NCBI GenBank assembly: GCA_017550025.1
Contig: JAFYLU010000036.1
Coordinates: 1-40,078 of the forward strand
Direction: 5' to 3'
DNA length: 40,078 nt
DNA from: Bacteroidales bacterium
GTDB taxonomy: Bacteria > Bacteroidota > Bacteroidia > Bacteroidales > UBA932
Part shown: positions 1 to 7,979 of the stretch, in pieces
Layout: every line of letters begins with the position of its first letter
Numbering within the stretch: the first letter of the stretch is position 1
Program-made: the position numbers and the translations under genes
The notes under the pieces: model-generated
The model's input: only the letters and a program-made list of their open reading frames with translations
The model's database searches: none
Told to the model about the DNA's origin: nothing

Positions 1-1
1 A

Positions 2-229
2 AAAGCTCTGATTTATGGGGCGATCATCTATACCGTATCTCCGGTGAGCGTCATCCCGGCAGCAGTTTATCATATCTTCGGTATTCTTGATGAAGGAGCA
101 GCCATCGCATTCGTTTACAAGAAGGTCAAGGATAAGATTACTCCGGCAATCAATCTTAAGGTGGATGAGACCATTGAGGATTGGTTCGGTCCTGATTATT
201 CCGTGTCGGATATCGGATATATTGAATAA
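2..229 (+). CDS. DUF1232 (YkvA-like) protein, C-terminal part
   Basis: The reading frame is open from the window edge, so the true start lies upstream and only about 75 residues are seen. The visible part has a hydrophobic stretch (ALIYGAIIYTVSPVSVIPA) followed by GILDEGAA, which is the DUF1232 pattern of a short membrane-associated helix with SP-x-x-x-IP and a following (L)D-(D/E) pair. The Asp usually found after the first Pro is Ser here. A charged tail (VYKKVKDKITP, then an acidic end) follows. DUF1232 proteins have no settled function. The internal GTG at position 44 is not a credible start because the domain begins before it. The next gene starts about 60 bases downstream on the same strand. 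Confidence 0.75.
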   Translation, partial: KALIYGAIIYTVSPVSVIPAAVYHIFGILDEGAAIAFVYKKVKDKITPAINLKVDETIEDWFGPDYSVSDIGYIE

Positions 230-291
230 GAATCCGTAGTTATGAAATCTTCATGTGTTCAAGGCTAACCGACTATAATGAATGATAATCT

Positions 292-927
292 ATGAGACAA
301 AATAAATGCGAGATTATCAGTGTTATCGGAATAATGGCGGCTATTCTGTTGTTTGCCATGGATAGTGCCTTGGCATTATATGATCTTGGCAGTGGCCATG
401 CTATACACGGTAATGCCTATTTTGAAAGGTTCCCTTTCAATTGGGAAACAATAGATGAATGGGGACGGTGGCAGTTTTGCATCATGACCGGGTGGTTTGC
501 CCTGCTGATCATTCCGTGGATTCAATATTTCAATGCGGTCCGTCTGGAAGGACGATTCGGAAAAACTCTTGCGGAGTTTAAGGATGAGCCTTTGTTTTCT
601 GTTTTCTTTACTGTGTTCAATATTGCGTTAGTCATAGGTTGTACACTGTGGTTCATCGAAACAGGCGAGCCAGATGAAAAGGGACTTGTTCTGGAATATG
701 ATGAATGGTGGCGAGATTTGTTGAGGATCTATGTGGTCTTTAGTTCTCCATTCTATATTCTTTCATCGATAGCTGCGATATCAGTCAATCATATAAAAAA
801 ACGCGGATCAAGCAAGTCATCAGGTAAGCCTATACCGGTATGGCATTGGGTAGTCTCCGCAATTCCGTTTTTGCTCTTGGCATTATCGGTGGCTGACGCA
901 CGTTGGGATTTCTTCAGTTTTCTTTGA
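292..927 (+). CDS. Unknown five-helix integral membrane protein
   Basis: I do not recognise this 211-residue protein. About five hydrophobic segments are visible, near residues 8-29, 62-80, 103-123, 145-165 and 185-203, separated by short charged loops such as KKRGSSKSSGK before the last helix. The first helix is not followed by a cleavage site, so it is probably a membrane anchor rather than a signal peptide. No enzymatic motif stands out. The gene lies between a DUF1232 gene and a WG-repeat gene on the same strand, with gaps of about 60 bases on each side. These three may form a small accessory group of envelope-associated proteins. No clear TAnnTTTG promoter box precedes it. Confidence 0.7.
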   Translation: MRQNKCEIISVIGIMAAILLFAMDSALALYDLGSGHAIHGNAYFERFPFNWETIDEWGRWQFCIMTGWFALLIIPWIQYFNAVRLEGRFGKTLAEFKDEPLFSVFFTVFNIALVIGCTLWFIETGEPDEKGLVLEYDEWWRDLLRIYVVFSSPFYILSSIAAISVNHIKKRGSSKSSGKPIPVWHWVVSAIPFLLLALSVADARWDFFSFL

Positions 928-994
928 GAAATGTATCCCCGCATGATAGATTCCATGATACTCTGACTCTATATTGATAAAACCTTAAATCAAT

Positions 995-2113
995 ATGGAA
1001 AAGAAATCAAAATTCAAGAGCCTCATCGCGAGGATTGGGGATGTTCGTTTAAGTCAGATCTGGAATAAGTTCAGAAAACCGTTCAACTTCTGCTGGAAGG
1101 CAGGTCTGGCAATTTTTGCGGTTGTGTTCATGATAGATCTGGGCGAGGCTCTGATCGATACCTGCAAGGATCATTTGGGGCTTAAACATTACTGTTGGTG
1201 TGACGAAGATCTCGGCAGGAACATTGAGATACGTCACTTCAGCAACAATCAGGCTGCGGCCTACAATAAGATTACAGATGAAAGACTTTCGCCGAAGCTT
1301 CGCTGGATTTCATGTGTGCCGGAGAGGGATTCCCTGACAGTCTTCTGTGACAAGGAGGGTAAAAGAGGTTATCTGAATGTGAATACGGGTAGAGTTGTAA
1401 TTGACGGACAGTATGATCATGCCTGGCATTTCTCCGAAGGATTGGCAGCTGTTGTTGCGGATAATGGCAAGGTCGGTTTCATCAATTATGATAATGAGAT
1501 GGTTATCCCTGCTGTGTATGACTATGTGGTTGATTACGATTACCTCTTCAAGGGCGGAATCTGTGTTCTTCCTGATAGCCAGACAAATATGTATGGTGCG
1601 ATAAATAAGCAGGGAGAGTTGAGACTTCCGATGGAGTATTCACGCATCTTCAAGGCATACAATGAGAGTACATGGTATATCAGGAAGGACGGAAAATGCG
1701 GACTGGCTGATGCTGATATGAATATCATCTTTGAGCCTGTATATGATAATGTACGATCTAATCCATGTGAAAACAATGCATATCTTACGCTCAATGGTGT
1801 CAAGCAGCTGGTTTCATTTGACGGTGAGGTCATCCTGCCGTTTGTGATAGATCAGACCTGGCCGATGAAGTATATGGCCAGATATCACGATGATATGGCT
1901 GATGAATATGAGCTGCACCCTTATCTTGTCGGGGTGATGGTTGATTACAACTGCTGTGGAGTGATGGACTCCAGAAACGGAAGGATGGTCGTTCCGGCAA
2001 TTTATTCAGATGTCACTATGATTTCGAAGGATCTGCTTATGGCGGAAGTGGGTGGTGATGAGGAAAATAACATTGTCTTTACAACAGCCGGGAAGGTAGT
2101 GGAGCCATGTTGA
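995..2113 (+). CDS. WG-repeat protein with N-terminal membrane anchor
   Basis: This 372-residue protein has a basic N-terminus and one hydrophobic helix at about residues 34-52 (AGLAIFAVVFMIDLG), then a large domain of roughly six WG-type repeats. Each repeat has the pattern G-(K/R)-x-G-(Y/F/A)-(I/L)-(N/D), a turn, then a (V/I)-(I/V)-P-x-x-Y-D element, for example GKVGFINYDNEMVIPAVYD and GKCGLADADMNIIFEPVYD. WG repeats are thought to fold as a beta structure, but the family has no common biochemical function. The anchor predicts a repeat domain on one face of the inner membrane. The last 35 bases overlap the end of the convergent metallo-beta-lactamase-fold gene. No terminator is seen between the two. 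Confidence 0.8.
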   Translation: MEKKSKFKSLIARIGDVRLSQIWNKFRKPFNFCWKAGLAIFAVVFMIDLGEALIDTCKDHLGLKHYCWCDEDLGRNIEIRHFSNNQAAAYNKITDERLSPKLRWISCVPERDSLTVFCDKEGKRGYLNVNTGRVVIDGQYDHAWHFSEGLAAVVADNGKVGFINYDNEMVIPAVYDYVVDYDYLFKGGICVLPDSQTNMYGAINKQGELRLPMEYSRIFKAYNESTWYIRKDGKCGLADADMNIIFEPVYDNVRSNPCENNAYLTLNGVKQLVSFDGEVILPFVIDQTWPMKYMARYHDDMADEYELHPYLVGVMVDYNCCGVMDSRNGRMVVPAIYSDVTMISKDLLMAEVGGDEENNIVFTTAGKVVEPC

Positions 2114-2951
2114 CAACTCCGGATCTTTCTTTCTTGAGGGCAAGGTCGTTGTAGTTCAGTCTGAAATGGTCTCTTGTGATCACCCTGTTCATGCCGCTGA
2201 ATCCTTCTGTCGGCTCTCCTTCTGCCTTTCCTTCAAGCGCTTCCTCGGCCATCTGCTGAATGAGCCTGATTCTCTCCAATGTCTCGAAGTTTACTCCGAA
2301 GAAGTGTCCGCAATAGAATTTGGTGTAGCTGTTTGCACTGAAATATTCATATGAGTCCTTGCATGTCTGTATCAGAGTCTTGAAATCACAGAATACGAGA
2401 AGGTTTCCGTTGCCGAAAGAGTCTCCGCTGTATCCGGTGTCGGTGCCGACTTCGAGGAAAGTGGTCGAGCCGGGCGTATGTCCTGGGGTGAAGCAGGTCT
2501 CGAGAGTCCTGTCTCCGAGTTCTATGAGCTGTCCGTGCTCGAGATACTTTATTGTGCCTTTATATTCAGGCATGAACATAGGCACCATCACTGTGTCTGC
2601 CGGATTGATCCATACTTCGTCAAAGCAGCCTGCGGCTCCTGCGTGGTCAGGATGCACATGGGTGAGGATAAGGGTTACCGGCTTTCTGGTGATCTTCTTT
2701 ACAATCTTGTCAAGTTCTGGTATGCTGGTGCCGGCATCGATCAGGACAGCCTTGTCCTTTCCTTCGATAATATACATTGTCTCGGATGACATCGCATTGC
2801 CGGAGCCTACCCATGTGTGCTTGTCTATCTTCCTGAATGTCACATTCTTGTCCTTGTAGACTGTCTTGAGGTCTTCGAGAGGATTCCTGAATTGTGCAGC
2901 TGCTGACAGGCAGATGACAAGCGTGATCAAAGATAATGTAAATCGTTTCAT
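2079..2951 (-). CDS. Exported metallo-beta-lactamase-fold hydrolase
   Basis: This 290-residue protein has a signal peptide (MKRFTLSLITLVICLSAAAQ) and the metal-binding motif HVHPDH at residues 98-103. Further ligand candidates are the His of FTPGHTPGS, the Asp of YSGDSF and the His of YCGHFFG. This is the normal ligand order of the metallo-beta-lactamase superfamily, so a di-metal periplasmic hydrolase is likely. The substrate cannot be told from sequence. Known members include lactonases, thioesterases, phosphodiesterases and beta-lactamases, and nothing here points specifically to antibiotic resistance. The gene starts 12 bases after nadE ends and is probably cotranscribed with it. Its 3' end overlaps the WG-repeat gene on the opposite strand by 35 bases. 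Confidence 0.88.
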   Translation of the reverse strand: MKRFTLSLITLVICLSAAAQFRNPLEDLKTVYKDKNVTFRKIDKHTWVGSGNAMSSETMYIIEGKDKAVLIDAGTSIPELDKIVKKITRKPVTLILTHVHPDHAGAAGCFDEVWINPADTVMVPMFMPEYKGTIKYLEHGQLIELGDRTLETCFTPGHTPGSTTFLEVGTDTGYSGDSFGNGNLLVFCDFKTLIQTCKDSYEYFSANSYTKFYCGHFFGVNFETLERIRLIQQMAEEALEGKAEGEPTEGFSGMNRVITRDHFRLNYNDLALKKERSGVVNMAPLPSRLL

Positions 2952-2963
2952 ATAAGTGTAGGC

Positions 2964-4994
2964 TTAGTTTATTTCGTTGGCAAACAAAGTGCTCCATGCA
3001 TCTGACGGCATGCTCCAGTCTCCGCGTGGCGACAAGCCTACAGAACCGACTTTAGGTCCGTCCGGCATGCATGAACGCTTGAACTGCTGATTGAAGAATC
3101 TGCGTACGAAGGTCTTGAGCCATTTGAGGATGGTCTCGTCGTCGTAGGCCGGTGTCTCGCCTTCGGCCTGGAATGCCTTTTGGGCGAGGAAGAAGATTTT
3201 CTCCGGACTGTATCCGTATCTCATGAAATTATAGATGAAGAAGTCGTGGAGTTCGTATGGACCTACGAGATCTTCTGTAACCTGCTGTATCTCACCCTTT
3301 TCATTTGCAGGGAGAAGCTCTGGACTGATTGGTGTGTCCACGATGTCGAGCAGGATTTCCCTGACGCTTCTGCCATCCTTGCCCGCTATTCCCTCGAACC
3401 TGTTTTCAGCAGCCCATTTCACGAGATGGCGTACCAGGGTCTTCGGTACTCCTGCGTTTACTCCGTACATTGACATGTGGTCGCCGTTGTATGTGGCCCA
3501 TCCCAGTGCAAGTTCTGAAAGGTCACCGGTTCCTACGACTATACCGTTTGTCTGGTTCGCTATGTCCATGAGGATCTGTGTCCTTTCTCTTGCCTGTGAA
3601 TTTTCATATGTCGCGTCATGGCGTGAAGAATCATGTCCTATGTCTCTGAAATGCTGCTCACATGCAGCTACAATCGATATTTCACGCGATGTGGTTCCAA
3701 GGGCTTCCATGAGGTCGGTGGCGTTGCTCTTGGTTCTTACGGTTGTTCCGAATCCCGGCATTGTGACCGTAACTATCCTTTCACGTGACCATCCGAGCCT
3801 GTCAAAGGCGAGTGCGGCAACTATGAGGGCCAGGGTGCTGTCCAGTCCTCCAGATATGCCTATCACGGCTGATTGGCAGTTGATGTGGCTGACTCTCTTT
3901 ATCAGGCCGGCAATCTGTATCTCAAGGATTTCCCTGCATCTGTAGTCGAGGTCTTCAGACGGTACGAAAGGATGCGGCTCCACATGTCTGTACAGTTTCT
4001 TTCCGAAGTCGGTGAGGACTGCATCTCCGATGTTTCTCCTGTCGTAAAGTCTGTAATATGTGGATGCGTCGGTTCCGGATGGCGAGAGGCTTCTGAAACC
4101 AGCATTTTTTCTCCTCAATCCCTCAAGCTTTTCAATGTCTATGTCAGCAATGACCATTGAGGAAACTGTCTGATATCTATCGTTTTCAGCAATGAGTTCG
4201 CCGTTTTCCCAGATGGATGCTGCTCCGGCATACACATTGTCCTGTGTGGATTCTCCGAATCCTGCTGATGTATATATATATCCGCTGACGGTCTTTGCAG
4301 AATGCTGCTTGAGAAGTTCGTTTCTGTAACGGTGTCTCATCAGGACTTCTCTGTCTGAAGAAAGATTCAGGATCAGATGTGCTCCCTGAAGAATATGGAA
4401 TGATGAAGGAGGTACAGGAGCCCAGATGTCATTTCCCAGCTCTACCGCGAATGTGCAGTGACCTGCTGCGAAAAGCATGTTCGGAGATATGTTGCATCTC
4501 TGGCCAGCATATCTGATCTCGCCGAAGAATCCTTCGCGGACCGTATCCTTGCCGTTGCAGAGCAGCTGACCGTCGTTGCGGGCATCTTTAGAGAGAAAGT
4601 CTGCACCGGATGCGAACCAGCGGCTCTCTTCCGCGTTAATATATGTCTTTGGCACTATACCCTTGATGTTGCCGTTCCTGATAATCACGGCACAGCTGTA
4701 TAGTCTGCTTCTGTATGGTACTGGAGCACCAACTGCGATGGTCATAGCTTTTCCGCGGCTGAATTCGAGAATCTTCCTTACTCCGTCTTCAGCTCCCTTG
4801 ACAAGCAGGCTCTGGCCGAAAAGCTCTCCGCATGAGCATCCTGTGAGCGAGAGCTCCGGGAATGTGATCAGAGAAACTTCCTTGTCGAAGGCCTCACCAG
4901 CCAGACGGCAGATTTCTGCAGTATTGTATGTTACGTCCGCAACTCTTACAGTCGGTACAGCCGCAGCCGTACGGATGAATCCATAATTCTTCAT
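2964..4994 (-). CDS. nadE: NAD+ synthase, two-domain type, with a damaged glutaminase site
   Basis: NadE amidates deamido-NAD+ with ATP in the last step of NAD synthesis. The 676-residue length and order match the glutamine-dependent form: an N-terminal nitrilase-like domain (about 1-300) that should release ammonia from glutamine, then a synthetase domain with the ATP-binding loop SGGLDST at 381-387 and the conserved stretch GTGDLSELALGWATYNGDHMS. The nitrilase Glu (E47 in FPELSLTG) and Lys (K116 in VPKTY) are present. However, the segment that normally reads E-I-C-E-D-L-W is E-L-G-N-D-I-W, so Gly187 replaces the catalytic Cys. The loop after K116 is also shorter than usual. The synthetase domain looks intact. 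I infer use of free ammonia, or ammonia from a partner. A TAnnTTTG box lies just upstream. Confidence 0.93.
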   Translation of the reverse strand: MKNYGFIRTAAAVPTVRVADVTYNTAEICRLAGEAFDKEVSLITFPELSLTGCSCGELFGQSLLVKGAEDGVRKILEFSRGKAMTIAVGAPVPYRSRLYSCAVIIRNGNIKGIVPKTYINAEESRWFASGADFLSKDARNDGQLLCNGKDTVREGFFGEIRYAGQRCNISPNMLFAAGHCTFAVELGNDIWAPVPPSSFHILQGAHLILNLSSDREVLMRHRYRNELLKQHSAKTVSGYIYTSAGFGESTQDNVYAGAASIWENGELIAENDRYQTVSSMVIADIDIEKLEGLRRKNAGFRSLSPSGTDASTYYRLYDRRNIGDAVLTDFGKKLYRHVEPHPFVPSEDLDYRCREILEIQIAGLIKRVSHINCQSAVIGISGGLDSTLALIVAALAFDRLGWSRERIVTVTMPGFGTTVRTKSNATDLMEALGTTSREISIVAACEQHFRDIGHDSSRHDATYENSQARERTQILMDIANQTNGIVVGTGDLSELALGWATYNGDHMSMYGVNAGVPKTLVRHLVKWAAENRFEGIAGKDGRSVREILLDIVDTPISPELLPANEKGEIQQVTEDLVGPYELHDFFIYNFMRYGYSPEKIFFLAQKAFQAEGETPAYDDETILKWLKTFVRRFFNQQFKRSCMPDGPKVGSVGLSPRGDWSMPSDAWSTLFANEIN

Positions 4995-5013
4995 TTCTTG
5001 TTACTTTAACACA

Positions 5014-5021
5014 CAAAAATA
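5014..5021 (-). promoter_or_regulatory. Bacteroidetes -7 promoter box of nadE
   Basis: On the minus strand this reads TATTTTTG, an exact match to TAnnTTTG, ending 19 bases before the nadE start codon. A TTTG lies about 15 bases further upstream, which is closer than the usual 19-21 base spacing, so the -33 element is uncertain. Confidence 0.55.
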
Positions 5022-5131
5022 ATCAATTATTTCACACAAATCACTTCTTGGGCCGTAAATAATTACGTGCCTTGATGTTAATGTGTTTTGATGCAGCGCC
5101 TAAAGTCTTGTGCTTCAGAGTTTTGGTTTGT

Positions 5132-5159
5132 CATCGTTGCGCAAATATGCGCAACGATG
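5132..5159. repeat. 28-base perfect palindrome in the nadE/DUF3276 intergenic region
   Basis: Two 12-base arms, CATCGTTGCGCA and its exact reverse complement, flank an AATA spacer. The sequence sits in the roughly 270-base gap between the nadE promoter and the terminator of the DUF3276 gene, both of which face the same way. There is no T-run on either side, so it is not a standard terminator. It could be a protein-binding operator, a dispersed palindrome or the base of a structured RNA. Apart from this palindrome, the terminator and the nadE promoter, I see nothing in the gap. Confidence 0.6.
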
Positions 5160-5221
5160 AAGGGGTAACCGGTTGAAAAACAGGGGGTTGAGTGCTGCGG
5201 GCCGATAGACTTGGTGAAAAG

Positions 5222-5247
5222 AAAAAAGACAGTCCGTGAGGACTGCC
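5222..5247 (-). terminator. Intrinsic terminator of the DUF3276 gene
   Basis: On the minus strand the stem GGCAGTCC / GGACTGTC (8 pairs including one G-U, loop TCAC) is followed by TTTTTT. It lies 18 bases after the stop codon of the DUF3276 gene. Confidence 0.85.
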
Positions 5248-5265
5248 TTTCTGTAAATATGTCGT

Positions 5266-5598
5266 TTAAAGTTCTTCAAAATTCACGTCGGTGAACTGTT
5301 CGCCGCCGTCACCGTCCTTCATGCATCTTGTCCTGATATATTCGATTACCTCCTCAAGACCTTCTGCAAATTTTTCGAAGTCTTCCTTGTAAAGGAAAAT
5401 CTTATGCTTGTCGTATGCGAAATGGCCGTTATTGTCTACCTTGCGCTTGCTTTCCGTGATCGTCAGGTAGTAATCATTGCCCTTTGTGGCCTTGACGTCA
5501 AAGAAGTATGTACGCTTTCCAGCCCTGACAGGTTTAGAATAAATGTCCTCACCTGAACGCTCATGAGCATTTGCTCCATCGTAATCCTCACTATACAT
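5266..5598 (-). CDS. DUF3276 (PUR-alpha-like) nucleic-acid-binding protein
   Basis: This 110-residue protein matches the Bacteroidetes DUF3276 family, whose fold is related to eukaryotic PUR-alpha and which is thought to bind single-stranded DNA or RNA. The recognisable core is IYSKPVRAGKRTYFFDVK, then DYYLTITESKRKV and HKIFLYKEDFEKFAEGLEEVIEYI, the beta-beta-beta-beta-alpha pattern of a PUR repeat. The N-terminal 20 residues and the C-terminal tail are acidic. The gene is a single transcription unit: a TAACTTTG box lies 27 bases upstream and a strong terminator follows. It is divergent from nusB, with both promoters in an 86-base gap. Confidence 0.9.
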   Translation of the reverse strand: MYSEDYDGANAHERSGEDIYSKPVRAGKRTYFFDVKATKGNDYYLTITESKRKVDNNGHFAYDKHKIFLYKEDFEKFAEGLEEVIEYIRTRCMKDGDGGEQFTDVNFEEL

Positions 5599-5625
5599 AG
5601 CTTATCTTTTTTAAGTAAATCTTTA

Positions 5626-5633
5626 CAAAGTTA
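5626..5633 (-). promoter_or_regulatory. -7 promoter box of the DUF3276 gene
   Basis: Minus-strand TAACTTTG matches TAnnTTTG exactly. The expected transcription start falls about 20 bases before the start codon at 5598. No convincing -33 element was found. Confidence 0.6.
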
Positions 5634-5655
5634 AGGATTTTTCTGAAAATGAATG

Positions 5656-5663
5656 TATCTTTG
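5656..5663 (+). promoter_or_regulatory. -7 promoter box of the nusB operon
   Basis: TATCTTTG matches TAnnTTTG exactly and puts the transcription start near 5669. It therefore decides the nusB start: the in-frame ATG at 5649 lies upstream of the box and could not be on this transcript, whereas the ATG at 5685 is about 15 bases inside it. Confidence 0.65.
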
Positions 5664-5684
5664 CCTAAAATATTGACCAAAAAT

Positions 5685-6644
5685 ATGCTTAACAGAAGAA
5701 TTTTAAGGATTAAGGCCTTCAAGGTGCTTTACAGCAGCGTTCTCGCCGGAAACATGTCTTTAGCGGATGCAGAATCACAGCTCGAACTCTCTTGCGAGGC
5801 TGCAAGAGACCTTTACATCTATATGCTTGGCATCATCTCTCCTTTGACAAAGATCGCAAAGGACAGGATCGAGGCGGCGAAAGCCAAGTTCAATCCTACA
5901 GAAGAGGAGCGCAACCCGAATATGAAGTTCGCGGAAAACGCGCTTGCGAAGCTCATCGATGCTGACGAGGATTTCCAGAAGCTTTTCAAGAAGAAGAAGT
6001 TCGACTGGTCGCAGTATGACCTCCTTCTCAAGAAAGTCATGACTTCGGTCGCTTCGAAGGATTATTTTGCCGAATACATGGCTTCACCGGACACTTCGCT
6101 TGCGGAGGACTGCAAGCTCTTCACAAGGATCTTCGAGGAGGAATTCGTGGACAGCGAGGAACTTGAGATGATTCTTGAGGACAAATCCCTTTACTGGAAT
6201 GATGATCTTGCATATTCTTTGACATGGTGCTGCAAGACATTGAACGGATTCGCGAAAGGTGAGGGATGGTCTCTTCTTCCGCTGTACCAGAGCGAGATGC
6301 TCAAGGGAGAAGGCGTGGAAAGCGACAAGTATTTCGTAAGGAAGCTTCTCCAGTCATCATTTGCCGGATATGAAAGATACTCGGCAATGGTTTCGGAGTC
6401 TGTTTCGGGATGGGAGAAGGAAAGACTCTTCTCGACAGATGTGGTACTCATCGTGATGGGTCTTGCCGAGGCTGCGTCATTCCCTACGATTCCGGTAAAG
6501 GTCACCATGAACGAGTATGTGGAGATTTCCAAGTTCTATGGCACACCGAAGAGCCGTGCATTCGTGAACGGACTTCTCGATAAGCTCATTCAGCAGCTTG
6601 TCAATGAGGGACAGATAAAGAAGGAAGGCAAGGGCCTCCTCTGA
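5685..6644 (+). CDS. nusB: Transcription antitermination factor NusB, long Bacteroidetes form
   Basis: NusB joins the rRNA antitermination complex with NusE (S10) and boxA RNA. The N-terminus MLNRRILRIKAFKVLYS is the usual NusB RNA-binding opening. The C-terminal part (residues about 215-319: FVRKLLQSSF, then VVLIVMGLAEAASFPTIPVKVTMNEYVEISKFYGTPKSRAFVNGLLDKL) is the conserved helical core. At 319 residues it is about twice the size of proteobacterial NusB, because of a long helical insert typical of Bacteroidetes. I chose the ATG at 5685 rather than 5649 because the promoter box lies between them and the family begins at MxNR. It heads a tightly packed seven-gene run ending at 11281. Confidence 0.92.
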   Translation: MLNRRILRIKAFKVLYSSVLAGNMSLADAESQLELSCEAARDLYIYMLGIISPLTKIAKDRIEAAKAKFNPTEEERNPNMKFAENALAKLIDADEDFQKLFKKKKFDWSQYDLLLKKVMTSVASKDYFAEYMASPDTSLAEDCKLFTRIFEEEFVDSEELEMILEDKSLYWNDDLAYSLTWCCKTLNGFAKGEGWSLLPLYQSEMLKGEGVESDKYFVRKLLQSSFAGYERYSAMVSESVSGWEKERLFSTDVVLIVMGLAEAASFPTIPVKVTMNEYVEISKFYGTPKSRAFVNGLLDKLIQQLVNEGQIKKEGKGLL

Positions 6645-6664
6645 TATGAACACATAAATTTGAA

Positions 6665-6982
6665 ATGAATATGTTTACAATTTTACAGGCTGCGACAGCA
6701 GCACAGCCACAGGGTGGCGGATGGCAGATGTGGATCATGCTTGCACTTATCTTTGTAGTGATGTGGTTCTTCATGATCCGTCCGCAGAGAAAGCAGCAGA
6801 AGGAACTTCAGGCATTCCGTGACAGCCTCAAGAAGGGTGACAAGGTAGTCACTATCGGAGGTGTCTACGGAACTGTATGTGAAATCAAGGAGAACAACGT
6901 TCTCATCGAGGTTGACAATAACGTCAAGATCCGCGTGAGCAAGCAGGCTCTCGTAAAGGATTTCACAGATCCTCAGCAGTAG
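6665..6982 (+). CDS. yajC: Preprotein translocase accessory subunit YajC
   Basis: This is a 105-residue single-pass membrane protein that associates with SecDF in the Sec translocon. The transmembrane helix is at about residues 22-38 (MWIMLALIFVVMWFFMI) and is followed directly by the hallmark RPQRKQQKE. The cytoplasmic domain then has LKKGDKVVTIGGVYGTV and an acidic and basic beta strand pattern ending KQALVKDF. The N-terminal Gln/Ala-rich stretch is common in Bacteroidetes members. It lies 20 bases after nusB and 19 bases before the YbbR-like gene, the usual order in this phylum. Confidence 0.95.
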   Translation: MNMFTILQAATAAQPQGGGWQMWIMLALIFVVMWFFMIRPQRKQQKELQAFRDSLKKGDKVVTIGGVYGTVCEIKENNVLIEVDNNVKIRVSKQALVKDFTDPQQ

Positions 6983-7001
6983 GACCTGGCCTTCAAGGAC
7001 A

Positions 7002-7979
7002 ATGATGAGAAGACTGTACGATAAGCTTCTTGAACTGTTGAATATCAACGGGAGAGACCTTGCAGTATTTCTGCTTGCTCTCCTGTTGGCTTTTAGTACA
7101 TGGCTCATCCATAATCTGTCTCTGAAGTACAATGATTATCTTACAGCATCTGTAGTCGCACAGACAAACATGGACGGCCATGCCGGACTTTCGTCGAATC
7201 ACAGCGAAGTCATTGCCAGATGCCGTGCCACTGGATATAAGGTGATAACCTCTGATATAAAGGCCCGCCGCAATCCTGTCACTGTGAATTTTGCACCTTC
7301 CGTCCTTCATCATAAGGAAGATGATCTTTTCTATATCCTTGCTTCGGACCTTGCGGAATATACCCACATGATATATGGTGACGGTGTCACATTGGACCAC
7401 TTTGTCACAGACACGCTCTTCTTCCGTTTCCCGGAGGTGGATCATAAGCGTGTCCCTGTCCAGCCGGTCTATTCGATATCGTATATGCCGCAGCATATGG
7501 GTGTGGGAAATCTGATGACGGCTCCCGATACGGTAACGCTTTATGGCGAATCGCGGATTCTTGCAAAGATCGATAAGATCAATACCGAGCCGATAAGGCA
7601 TTATGACCTGTCTTCTGATATTCAGGGACTTGTACGTCTTGAAGATATCAAGGGAGTCAGGAAGTCGGTCGATGAGGTGCATTATATGGTCGATGTCAAG
7701 AGATATGTGGAGGTCGTGAAGACACTTCCTGTAAGCGTCAGGAATGTTCCTGTGGGAAAGGAACTTGTCATTTATCCGTCTGTTGTTACGGTGAGGCTCA
7801 AGTATTCGTTTCCATTGGAAGCGGATCCGGATATGAATCCCGAACTTTATGTGGATTATGCCGACTTCGTGAATTCGTTGAGCGGAAAATGCATGGTGAA
7901 GCTCTCCGGCCTTTCGAAGGGACTTATCACATATGAAGTCGAGCCGGTATCTGTGAACTGCATTCAGGAGGAAAGATGA
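7002..7979 (+). CDS. YbbR-like (CdaR-type) domain protein
   Basis: This is a 325-residue protein with one N-terminal membrane helix (about residues 19-36, DLAVFLLALLLAFSTWLI) and an extracytoplasmic part of YbbR-like beta-barrel repeats. The segments VPVQPVYSISYMPQHMGVGNLMTAPDTVTLYGESRILAKIDKI and KTLPVSVRNVPVGKELVIYPSVVTVRL carry the YbbR pattern of conserved Pro and a (T/V)V(T/R)(L/V) strand. In Firmicutes, YbbR/CdaR regulates the diadenylate cyclase CdaA. Here no cdaA is adjacent, and the position between yajC and coaE is the normal Bacteroidetes arrangement. Role unknown. It overlaps coaE by 4 bases (ATGA). Confidence 0.85.
   Translation: MMRRLYDKLLELLNINGRDLAVFLLALLLAFSTWLIHNLSLKYNDYLTASVVAQTNMDGHAGLSSNHSEVIARCRATGYKVITSDIKARRNPVTVNFAPSVLHHKEDDLFYILASDLAEYTHMIYGDGVTLDHFVTDTLFFRFPEVDHKRVPVQPVYSISYMPQHMGVGNLMTAPDTVTLYGESRILAKIDKINTEPIRHYDLSSDIQGLVRLEDIKGVRKSVDEVHYMVDVKRYVEVVKTLPVSVRNVPVGKELVIYPSVVTVRLKYSFPLEADPDMNPELYVDYADFVNSLSGKCMVKLSGLSKGLITYEVEPVSVNCIQEER

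Noticed and set aside
2079..2951. Antibiotic-resistance beta-lactamase
   Set aside because: The fold is shared by many hydrolases. No resistance-specific feature is visible, and the gene sits with nadE.
3235..3945. 236-codon open frame on the plus strand inside nadE
   Set aside because: It is antisense to conserved parts of NadE, has no promoter, and its product is a low-complexity Ser/Arg/Pro mixture typical of a shadow frame.
5649..5684. Upstream in-frame ATG for nusB
   Set aside because: The promoter box at 5656-5663 lies downstream of it, and NusB homology starts at the ATG at 5685.
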